Part shown: positions 17,213 to 24,409 of the stretch, piece by piece | Layout: the number at the start of each line of letters is the position of its first letter | Numbering within the stretch: position 1 is the first letter of the stretch | NCBI GenBank assembly: GCA_000980705.1 | Contig: LBCK01000006.1 | Location: 11,185-75,184 of the forward strand | Direction of reading: 5' to 3' | Source of the DNA: Ruminococcus sp. UNK.MGS-30 | GTDB lineage: Bacteria > Bacillota > Clostridia > Oscillospirales > Ruminococcaceae | DNA: 64,000 bases | The notes under the pieces: model-generated | What the model was told of the DNA's origin: nothing | Database searches by the model: none | The model's input: the letters and a program-made list of their open reading frames with translations, nothing else | Program-made: the position numbers and the translations under genes

Positions 17213-17299
17213 TTTTTCCTCCTTGGTTTTTCTTCTTTCGTGTTTTCTTTTATTATACTACTTTTCTTTTCCCTTGTCTACTTTTTTAGTATAACACCA

Positions 17300-17412
17300 T
17301 TTTTGAGGACACGAGAGGTCACGTTCAAGCGAAGTGCAAACGCTGTGGGCGCGAGACCGTCTTTAATGTTCTCAGTATGAGAAGGTTATATCTCCACCTC
17401 AACAGAGGATAA
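17300..17412 (+). pseudogene. C-terminal fragment of a small zinc-ribbon protein
   Basis: The frame encodes RGHVQAKCKRCGRETVFN and ends at TAA 17410-17412 after SMRRLYLHLNRG. A CxxC knuckle remains and the start is lost at the IS border. Similar short zinc-ribbon proteins occur in Firmicute mobile elements (recollection, not verified). Confidence 0.5.
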
Positions 17413-17449
17413 GGAGTTTAACAAATAAATATTTGATAGCTGTGCTGTG

Positions 17450-17552
17450 GAGCCGCTGACTGGTGAGTCTTCCTAACGCCGCATGAACAGAGTGTTCGCA
17501 CTCTGTTTTATCGGCATGGGATCACAACTCACCGTCATGCGGCTCTTTTTTT
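17450..17552 (+). terminator. Large imperfect hairpin ending in a T-run
   Basis: AGCCGC-TGAC-TGGTGAGT (17451-17468) pairs with ACTCACCGTCATGCGGCT (17527-17544) and is followed by TTTTTTT. The loop itself carries a perfect small hairpin (CAGAGTG/CACTCTG). It is a terminator or attenuating leader ahead of the gene at 17,597. Confidence 0.6.
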
Positions 17553-17596
17553 AGGCTTGTCCATCCGCTACTCCGCACCAGCGGAAAGGACAAGCA

Positions 17597-18148
17597 ATGA
17601 AACGAATCCCTAAAGCCCCTGTCGAGTTCGACTACGACCTCTGGACTACGGAGGACGGAAAGTGCATGGTGCGTGTGAAAATCACCGGCGAAGTAACGGA
17701 GGTTGACCGTGAGGTCATGAAAATCCTCCGACTGGAAGAGAAGCAGATGCGGAGGGGGGGTACCTCAAGCGACCCGGATGATGCAAAGCCCCAAACTATT
17801 CTCTTTCTTGATGTTGTCAACGAGGAAGATGTGGAAGGACCTGCATGGCTTATCAACCCGCACGACTACATTCAGGAATCCGCTACTAAGCGTTGGATCA
17901 TAGCCTTCCGGAAAACGCTGACCGCAAATCAAAGGGAAGTCTTCGACGAGGTTATTCTCGGCGGAATGAGTGTCAGGAAGTTCGCCAAGCTGAAAGGGTG
18001 CAACCACAAAAGCATATTGGAGACAAAAAACGCCGTCTGCAAAAAATCAAAAATAATTTCTAATCGCCCCCCCATTTTGCGATTTTTTGTCCGTTGTAAA
18101 GTGAAGAGGGCTCTTAAACTTCTTCACTGCTCCTTGAAAACCGAATAG
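17597..18148 (+). CDS. Sigma-70 region 4-like element protein
   Basis: 183 residues starting MKRIPKAPVEFDYDLW with RBS GGAAAGGA. The C-terminal half has a region-4-type helix-turn-helix (LTANQREVFDEVILGGMSVRKFAKLKGCNHKSILETKNAV). Proteins of this plan are common regulators in Firmicute integrative elements. The last 30 residues (Arg/Lys and Cys rich) look frame-shifted relative to the expected end, so the C-terminus may be damaged. Confidence 0.65.
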   Translation: MKRIPKAPVEFDYDLWTTEDGKCMVRVKITGEVTEVDREVMKILRLEEKQMRRGGTSSDPDDAKPQTILFLDVVNEEDVEGPAWLINPHDYIQESATKRWIIAFRKTLTANQREVFDEVILGGMSVRKFAKLKGCNHKSILETKNAVCKKSKIISNRPPILRFFVRCKVKRALKLLHCSLKTE

Positions 18149-18556
18149 TTCAGTGCTGCGGATCTTTCCGCTTCTGCGAAGCAACACAGCTTCCGACGCC
18201 AAGACCTCCCGCAAGGGAGTGAGCGACCTCCGGAGAGCTATAACAGCCGTGTGGTGCGGCTGCTTGCGACGATACAGATGCCAGGTATAATGATACTTCC
18301 GTCTTTTCTCTGAAAGGGCGGCTCGGAGCGAATCCTCGGAGGGGTGAGAGTCCCATGATACCGATTGACCATTGGTAGTCCGCAGCATTCCCTATTCGGA
18401 GGGGCGCGAGCTGCAAATATGCTGGAAGGATAACCAATATGAAAACGCCCGAAAGGGCTTTATCATCAAAAACTATGGGCAGCAGTCTATTCAAAAAGAA
18501 CTGCTGCCTATCCTTTTGCTGATAAGGCAAAATCAAATCTTGTGGAGGTGAGACGG
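18149..18556 (+). other. Structured leader with a 27-codon reading frame
   Basis: No full-size gene. A small frame (ATG 18439 to TGA 18522, MKTPERALSS...) has RBS GGAAGGA 8 bp upstream. Its 3' half is a perfect hairpin (GGCAGCAGT/ACTGCTGCC) followed by TATCCTTTT, resembling a leader peptide with attenuator ahead of the excisionase gene. Upstream are further inverted repeats in GC-rich sequence. Confidence 0.4.
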
Positions 18557-18783
18557 GTGAATACCGCATCAACCATTTCTCAGCGCGATGCCTACAAGCT
18601 CATGCTGATGTGATGAGCATTGAGCAGATGTGTGAAATACTCAGCATCAGCACAAAGACCGGCTACCGCATCCTGCGGGAAGGCAAAATCTGTTGTCTCA
18701 AGGTCGGCAGAGCCTATCGTATTCCGAAGGCTCATCTTTTCACATTTCTCTGCATCGGATGCGGAGAAGCAGTCACGGCATAA
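18557..18783 (+). pseudogene. xis: Excisionase gene split by a frameshift
   Basis: The first part starts at GTG 18557 with RBS GGAGGTGAG and ends early (NTASTISQRDAYKLMLM, TGA 18611-18613). The second part starts at ATG 18613 (overlapping TGATG) and gives a 56-residue MerR/excisionase-like HTH (MSIEQMCEILSISTKTGYRI, then LKVGRAYRIPKAHL). Relatives carry both parts in one frame, so a short deletion is likely. It stands before the integrase gene as expected. Confidence 0.65.
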
Positions 18784-18906
18784 GGCTTGGACTCAATTTG
18801 TTTACAAAAAAATGTTCGGCAGAGGTCCTCCAATTCGAACCCGGTTCTGGTATAATAGAAGCACGGTATCAGGTAGGTGTCTCTGCTACAATGAAGGAGG
18901 ATAATT

Positions 18907-20066
18907 ATGGTAGCAGGACATCTCCGCAAAAAAAGCGGATATTACTACGCCGTGTTGAACTACACCGATTCTCTCGGAAAAAGAAAGACCAAGTGGATTT
19001 CCACCGGGCTTACCGTGAAGGAAAACAAAAAACGCGCCGAAGCGATTCTGATGGACGCACGACGCAATTTCAATCCCGAAGAGCCGAAGGTCATGAACGG
19101 AGACATTCTGTTCGCGGACTATATGGAAAAGTGGCTCGACATCATCAAAAACTCGGTTGCAGTCCCGACATTCGCTTCATACTCAACTACGGTTAAGAAG
19201 ATCGTAGCACCGTACTTCCGCAAAAAGAAGTGACACTCAAGAACCTGACCGCAAAAGACATCCAGGAGTTTTACCTTAGTGAGCTTGATCGTGTCAGCCC
19301 ATCCTCGGTCATTCGTTATCACGCCAACATTCACAAGGCTCTCAAGTATGCCGTGAAGATCGATCTGATTGATGTAAACCCAGCGGATAAGGCTGAGCGT
19401 CCGAAGAAAGACCGCTACGTCGGCAGCTTCTATGATGCCGATGAGGTCAACGCTCTTTTCAAGGCTGCAAAAGGAAGCAAGCTTGAGCTTCCGATTCTCT
19501 TCGGTGCGTTCTACGGTCTGCGCCGGAGTGAAGCTATCGGTCTGAAATGGGATGCCATCGACTTTGACCAGAACACAATCACCATCCGTCACACGGTTAC
19601 TTCCTGTGATCTTGACGGCAAGCGCATTCTGGTTGCGTCGGACACCACAAAGACGAAATCGAGTATGAGAACACTGCCTCTTGTTCCGTCCATGCGGGAA
19701 CGACTTCTTGCACTGAAAGAAGAACAGCAGGAGAACCGTCGCCTGTGCGGATGCAGTTACATCAAGGACTATCTTGAGTATGTATGTGTCAATGAGATTG
19801 GCGATCTGATAAAGCCCCACTACGTCACTGAGAGCTTTCCGAAGCTGCTCAAGGCGAAGGGAATGAGACAGATCAGGTATCATGATCTCAGACATAGCTG
19901 CGCCTCGTTACTTCTGGCAAACGGTGTTCCCATGAAGCAGATTCAGGAATGGCTTGGTCACAGCGACTTCTCAACTACGGCAAACATCTACGCACATCTG
20001 GATTACAGCTCGAAGCTGACTTCGGCTGACGCAATGCTCAATGGTTTGGGCTTTGCTGCGAACTGA
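18907..20066 (+). pseudogene. int: Tyrosine integrase, frameshifted
   Basis: Two frames make one integrase. At 18,907-19,233 is the arm-binding N-terminal domain (HLRKKSGYYYAVLNYTDSLG). At 19,230-20,066 are the core-binding and catalytic domains with Arg in YGLRRSEAIGLKW, HDLRHSCASLLLANGV, GHSDFSTTANIYAHLD (His and tyrosine). The break is at CGCAAAAAGAAGTGA, where one base has been lost. Aligned with the intact relative at 30,659-31,978 the frame would read straight through. The GTGA overlap could let the second part be translated alone, so a split two-protein enzyme is not fully excluded. The stop lies 46 bp from the 3' end of tRNA-Ser. Confidence 0.85.
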
Positions 20067-20112
20067 AAAAGAAAAGCCAGCAGCCGGAAAAACCGACTAC
20101 TGGCGTGATTTC

Positions 20113-20201
20113 TGGCGGAGACGGTGGGATTCGAACCCACGGACCCTTGCGGATCAACTGATTTCGAGTCAGTCCCGTTGTGACCACTTCGATACGTCTC
20201 C
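20113..20201 (-). tRNA. tRNA-Ser(CGA)
   Basis: A class II tRNA on the minus strand. The acceptor is GGAGACG/CGTCTCC, the anticodon stem ACTGA/TCAGT around CTCGAAA gives anticodon CGA, the long variable arm is GATCCGCAAGGGTC, and the T-arm is GTGGGTTCGAATCCCAC. Discriminator G and encoded CCA are present. Its 3' end faces the integrase stop, marking an integration site. Confidence 0.93.
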
Positions 20202-20326
20202 GTATTTATCTCAACATCAGCACCTCAGAAAACGGGGAGAACAAGCAAAAATATTAAGTTAAGAATACCTAAAAGGTCCCGTAAAATCAAGGGATTCCGG
20301 TCAGGGAGCTACCGAGTAGCGACCAC

Positions 20327-20368
20327 GATTTCGAGTGCAGCTCGTTATGACCACTTCGATAACTCTCC
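20327..20368 (-). other. 5' half of a second tRNA-Ser(CGA), broken at the anticodon
   Basis: Minus strand from 20,368: GGAGAGTTATCGAAGTGG..., then GAGCTGC and ACTCGAAATC. The acceptor 5' strand, D-arm and anticodon loop are like those of the neighbouring tRNA-Ser, but after the shared 10-mer ACTCGAAATC the sequence diverges and no 3' half follows. The acceptor strand GGAGAGT pairs perfectly with the isolated 3' fragment at 15,726-15,732. Confidence 0.7.
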
Positions 20369-20528
20369 GTAAGATTAATCTGATCATATCAGAACAAAAT
20401 ATATTATAGCACATTCCGATAAAAAAAGCAAGTGGTTTTGAAAATTTGCCTTTTTGCACAAATGAAAGGCGCTACTTTTAGATGAATTTATTTGCCTTGT
20501 CGTTTTTTGACTTGCTTTGCGGAAATAC

Positions 20529-20557
20529 TTGACTTTTTTATCGAAATCACGTATAAT
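20529..20557 (+). promoter_or_regulatory. Promoter of the Thr-rich protein gene
   Basis: TTGACT (20529-20534), 17-bp spacer, TATAAT (20552-20557), about 100 bp before the ATG at 20658. Confidence 0.7.
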
Positions 20558-20657
20558 AAAGTGAAACGCATTGTATCGGCAGTACCATGCAAATCTTGTG
20601 TGCAGCTGCCGGTGAATCGAGAAAATGTTTCTTTTCGAAAGGAAAGGTCTTAAAAGC

Positions 20658-21200
20658 ATGAAAAACTTTTTCGCAAGTTTATCACATCGTACGAAAATTA
20701 CACTAATTACCTGTGCCAGCTTTATTGTGCTGACAATGCTGATCTTGATTTTTTTGATGCTTTGTCCGATACAGGAAAGCAGTTCTGCAAATCATGTAAA
20801 TGATTCGTTAGTTGTCACAACAGCAGTTTCAGAGGGAACACTGGATACGGCAGAGACAACGACGGCTGTATCTACCACAAAGTTTAATCGAAAAACAACG
20901 GACGCAAAGCGCTCAACGACCAGAACAGAAACTACTGTGAAGTCATATCAGACACAGGCTGTGTATGACGATAACACATATGCAGATGATGATGGCTACA
21001 ACAATGATGATAATTACGAGGATTATCATCCGGTTGTCACAACGAAAAAATATTACAGCAATAGCACAACAAAGTATACAACAGCTGCTCCGGCGGTTAC
21101 ACAGCCGCCCACACCGGCAGCTACACAGGCTCCGGCAGTGACAGCAGCGCCTGCACCGAGTGAAACAATTCCGGTGCCGGATGACACGATGTACGATTGA
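20658..21200 (+). CDS. Membrane-anchored Thr/Pro-rich surface protein
   Basis: 180 residues. ATG 20658 follows RBS GAAAGGAAAGG. A single membrane helix (about 15-37) is followed by about 140 residues of low-complexity Thr, Ser, Ala and Pro with an Asp/Tyr/Asn patch (ADDDGYNNDDNYEDYHP). No enzymatic domain. It resembles the linker parts of ruminococcal surface proteins and probably spans or decorates the wall. Specific role unknown. Confidence 0.65.
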   Translation: MKNFFASLSHRTKITLITCASFIVLTMLILIFLMLCPIQESSSANHVNDSLVVTTAVSEGTLDTAETTTAVSTTKFNRKTTDAKRSTTRTETTVKSYQTQAVYDDNTYADDDGYNNDDNYEDYHPVVTTKKYYSNSTTKYTTAAPAVTQPPTPAATQAPAVTAAPAPSETIPVPDDTMYD

Positions 21201-21263
21201 GGCGTTGTTCCTGGAAAACGGGAGAATGTTGTGTATGTTCACTTGAAAAAACATAGGTTGAGA

Positions 21264-21299
21264 GAAACCGGACTGGGCAGATCTGCCGGTCCGGTTTTG
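21264..21299 (+). terminator. Terminator after the Thr-rich protein gene
   Basis: AAACCGGAC...CTGCCGGTCCGGTTTT hairpin with the inner pair GGCAG/CTGCC, then a T-run. The next gene begins 18 bp later. Confidence 0.75.
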
Positions 21300-21316
21300 T
21301 GTTGAATGGGGGAAAT

Positions 21317-22660
21317 ATGAAAACAGAGGTATGGGGAGTTCGTCTGGCTCGGCTGCTGCTGTTTTGGTTTGCAGGAAATTTGACAGCCTTTTTTGCTATT
21401 GTGCATTTTGCAGTCGGCTGGAAAATACTGATTGGCATTCTGACGGGAATTGCTTTTTTGTTCTTTCAGTTTTTTCATCCGCATACAGTAGCAGGGGAAA
21501 AGAAACTGGCATCTTTGGAGCATGGCTGTAATTTACTCCGAACCGGAGCAGTCTGGCTTGTTCTGGAATGCGTCACAGTGGGCATTTTGATTTGGAGTCA
21601 TGCGCTGTTCTGGGCGTTGGAATTGGTGAACCTGGGTGTGTTTGCGCTACTTTGCTGGGCAATCGTGTTCCAAGGACTTTTACATATTGCACTCCATTCT
21701 TCGCAGGTAAAGCTGCCGTGGCACATTGCCTTGTTTTTCCTGTGGTGGATGCCTGTACTGAACTTGTTTCTCATTGTACATATTTATCGTACTGCAAAAC
21801 ATGAACTGCATCTGGAATGCGCAAAAGCAGAATGTGATATCGTTCGGAAAGAATCTGAGATCTGCAAAACCAGATACCCGATACTCCTGGTTCATGGTAT
21901 CTTTTTCCGGGATTGGCAGCTTTTTAATTACTGGGGAAGAATTCCTGCGGAACTGCAAAAAAATGGCGCAGTGATCTTCTATGGCAAGCAGCAGTCTGCA
22001 CAGTCGATTTCCGAAAGTGCCAGAGAACTGGCGGCTCAGATCAAAGCGATATGTACGGAAACCGGTGCAGAAAAAGTCAACATCATTGCACATTCCAAAG
22101 GCGGTTTGGACTGCCGATGTGCACTGCAGGACTATGGAGTCTCACAGTATGTGGCATCACTGACAACGATCAACACACCCCATCATGGATGCGCCTTTGT
22201 AGATGACTTACTGCGAAAAGTTCCGGATAAAACGGCGCAGTGGATTGCTGACCGCTATAATAAGCTCTTTCTCAAATTAGGAGACGATCATCCGGATTTT
22301 CTGGCAGGTGTCCGGGAACTGACAGAAGAAAGCTGCCGGAAGTTCCATGTGGCGCATCCTTGCCTGCCAAATGTGTATTATCAGTGCGTAATGTCAAAGA
22401 TGCACAGTGCATTTTCCGCACCGTTTCCACTTTGGCTGGGATATCTTCTGAACAAGCGGTGCGCCGGCGAAAATGATGGACTTGTGCCGGTCTCTTCTGC
22501 GAAAATGGAAAATGTTCCGCTGCTTATGGTTCCGGATGCAAAGCGTCGTGGTATTTCTCATGGGGATATGATCGACTTGAATCGTGAGAATATTCCGGGA
22601 TTTGATGTCCGGGAATGGTATGTTCAGCTGGTGCAGCGGCTGAAACGAAAAGGGTTCTGA
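21317..22660 (+). CDS. Membrane-anchored alpha/beta hydrolase, lipase-like
   Basis: 447 residues from ATG 21317 (RBS GGGGGA). The first 160 residues hold four to five hydrophobic helices. The hydrolase domain begins at YPILLVHGIFFRDW and contains the nucleophile elbow IAHSKGG (GxSxG type), TTINTPHHGC, and late Asp/His candidates (NDGLVPVSSAKM, SHGDMID). The pattern is close to triacylglycerol lipases (LipA/EstA type). The outside or inside location is uncertain. It heads a three-gene run with the next two genes. Confidence 0.78.
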   Translation: MKTEVWGVRLARLLLFWFAGNLTAFFAIVHFAVGWKILIGILTGIAFLFFQFFHPHTVAGEKKLASLEHGCNLLRTGAVWLVLECVTVGILIWSHALFWALELVNLGVFALLCWAIVFQGLLHIALHSSQVKLPWHIALFFLWWMPVLNLFLIVHIYRTAKHELHLECAKAECDIVRKESEICKTRYPILLVHGIFFRDWQLFNYWGRIPAELQKNGAVIFYGKQQSAQSISESARELAAQIKAICTETGAEKVNIIAHSKGGLDCRCALQDYGVSQYVASLTTINTPHHGCAFVDDLLRKVPDKTAQWIADRYNKLFLKLGDDHPDFLAGVRELTEESCRKFHVAHPCLPNVYYQCVMSKMHSAFSAPFPLWLGYLLNKRCAGENDGLVPVSSAKMENVPLLMVPDAKRRGISHGDMIDLNRENIPGFDVREWYVQLVQRLKRKGF

Positions 22661-22670
22661 GGTGATGACA

Positions 22671-23834
22671 ATGAAAACAACATACGATGCAAATATTTTG
22701 ACCTATTGTCAGTGGCGGGATGATCTGACAATGGAGCAATCGCCGTTTTGTCATGTTGACAATTTGATTTTCTGCTGTCTGGCGTACTTGAATTGGGACG
22801 GTATCGCAGAGGGATTTACTGTCTCGGAATCAGTGTCTCTTCGGGATGCTGCGAAACTCTGGGAAAGCCAGCCGGCGAAGGAACAGAAACTGCGTGTGGA
22901 AACAGACCGGGAACTGCTGCGGCAAACTGCTGCCAGCCGGCGTTTCGGAGATATTCGTCTGTTTCGGTATACAGAACAATTCAGTGATACATTGCAGCAG
23001 CAATTTTCAGCAACAGCATTCTTGTTGGACGCAAATACGATCTATGTTGCATTTCGTGGTACAGATGATACGCTGACTGGCTGGCGGGAAGATTTCAACC
23101 TGTCATTTCTTCCGAAGGTACCGTCCCAGGAATCGGCTGCTACATATCTGAGAAGTATTATGACACTGGGTTTCCGGAATGTATATGTGGGCGGACATTC
23201 CAAAGGCGGAAACCTGGCGGTGTATGCGGCGGCGCAGATGACACCGGAAAATGCTGCCCATATCCGTGGCGTTTATAATAATGACGGACCGGGTTTTGTA
23301 ACGGACTTGTTTGATGCGCCGGAGTTTCAGCCGCTGCAAAAGCGAGTGCATACCTTTGTGCCGCAGGCATCCGTTGTAGGGATGCTGTTGGAACACGATG
23401 AGGCGTATCAAGTGGTTTACAGCACACAGAAAGGCATCATGCAGCACGACCCGTATTCCTGGTGCGTGATTCGAAATGACTGGTATTACCTGGACGATAC
23501 GACAACGCTCAGCAAGATCATGGATTCCTCTATGCGGCAGTGGATTCTGGGAATGCAGCCGGAACAGCGTGAAAAACTGACAGATGCAATTTTTCATGTG
23601 CTGCAAAGCGAGACAAATGCCAAAACAGTGCAGGATCTGGTAGACGGCGGTGCAGGAACACTTTCTGCAGTGCTGCATGCCTGGTCGGATATGCCGCCGG
23701 AAACCAGACGGTTTATGCAAAAAATGCTGGGTGAACTGCTGCGTATCATAGGACAGCTTGCAGCGGCAAAGCGAAGGTCTGAAACGCTCGCCGGACGAAT
23801 AGGTGCCGATGAGGACAATGGAAAGCTGATGTGA
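22671..23834 (+). CDS. Mbeg1-like (DUF2974) alpha/beta hydrolase
   Basis: About 388 residues. ATG 22671 is preferred (GAGGTG 6 bp upstream), though ATG 22665 and GTG 22662 are in frame. Signature pieces are FCHVDNLIFCCLAYLNW at the N-terminus, VAFRGTDDTLTGWREDFNL, and the nucleophile VGGHSKGGNLAVYAA. NNDGPGF is also typical of the family. Cytoplasmic; substrate unknown. It overlaps nothing but follows the lipase by about 10 bp, so they are co-transcribed. Confidence 0.82.
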   Translation: MKTTYDANILTYCQWRDDLTMEQSPFCHVDNLIFCCLAYLNWDGIAEGFTVSESVSLRDAAKLWESQPAKEQKLRVETDRELLRQTAASRRFGDIRLFRYTEQFSDTLQQQFSATAFLLDANTIYVAFRGTDDTLTGWREDFNLSFLPKVPSQESAATYLRSIMTLGFRNVYVGGHSKGGNLAVYAAAQMTPENAAHIRGVYNNDGPGFVTDLFDAPEFQPLQKRVHTFVPQASVVGMLLEHDEAYQVVYSTQKGIMQHDPYSWCVIRNDWYYLDDTTTLSKIMDSSMRQWILGMQPEQREKLTDAIFHVLQSETNAKTVQDLVDGGAGTLSAVLHAWSDMPPETRRFMQKMLGELLRIIGQLAAAKRRSETLAGRIGADEDNGKLM

Positions 23835-23835
23835 T

Positions 23836-24216
23836 ATGAGAAAGCGTATTTTGGCATATCGACGGAGAATAGATGCCCTTTTGGCACAGCATCCGGAAAA
23901 TACAGACTGGAATCGGATTTTACAAGATCATCTGCGGCAAATCGCCTTTTTTCAGCACGAACGTCTGGTACATCTGATCGTTACAATGACTTTTGCAGTT
24001 TTGACAATGCTTTCGTTTGGCATCGTCCTGCTTACACAGCTTATTCAGCTGACTGTGCTTACTGCGGCATTGTTGGTTCTGTTGATCCCGTATATTTTTC
24101 ATTACTATCTGCTGGAAAACGAAGTCCAGAAAATGTATGCGCAGTATGATGAAATCTGGGAGAACTGCAATATCATATTACAGGAAAAGTGTCTTGGGAA
24201 GTCATCCAAAAAGTAA
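23836..24216 (+). CDS. Small two-helix membrane protein
   Basis: 126 residues with charged N-terminus (MRKRILAYRRRIDALL) and two adjacent membrane helices (about 45-85), then a charged tail. The ATG is 1 bp after the upstream stop. Function unknown; third gene of the hydrolase run. Confidence 0.7.
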   Translation: MRKRILAYRRRIDALLAQHPENTDWNRILQDHLRQIAFFQHERLVHLIVTMTFAVLTMLSFGIVLLTQLIQLTVLTAALLVLLIPYIFHYYLLENEVQKMYAQYDEIWENCNIILQEKCLGKSSKK

Positions 24217-24260
24217 ATCGCATTTTTCACAAAAACGGAACTGAAATCACAAAAAAACTG

Positions 24261-24289
24261 TTGACTTTTTCTTGCAAATCGCTTATAAT
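24261..24289 (+). promoter_or_regulatory. Promoter of the GH9 gene
   Basis: TTGACT (24261-24266), 17 bp, TATAAT (24284-24289). The leader is about 115 nt long before the RBS AGGAAAGGA at 24391-24399. Confidence 0.72.
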
Positions 24290-24409
24290 GAAAATAATCG
24301 AATGTGTGTTTTCCAAGGAGCATAAGCTGCGTTTTCGCCATATGGGAATGGATTCCGGCGAAAGCACAGAGGGAGCTTCGTGTTTTGGAAAGGAAAGGAA
24401 TTCAATCAG

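Larger units (their letters stand above)
16050..17296 (-). mobile_element. IS3-family insertion sequence
   Basis: About 1.25 kb with two overlapping transposase genes and imperfect terminal inverted repeats sharing AAAGTAGACA (left end near 16,057, complement near 17,275). The exact ends are uncertain because the left repeat seems altered. A possible ACCAT duplication flanks it (around 16,045 and 17,296). It interrupts or borders the integrase remnant and a small zinc-ribbon gene. Confidence 0.8.

Noticed and set aside
19222..19233. Programmed -1 frameshift in the integrase at AAAAAG
   Set aside because: The run has five A and not the full A_AAA_AAG heptamer, and the neighbouring xis is also broken, so simple mutation is more likely.
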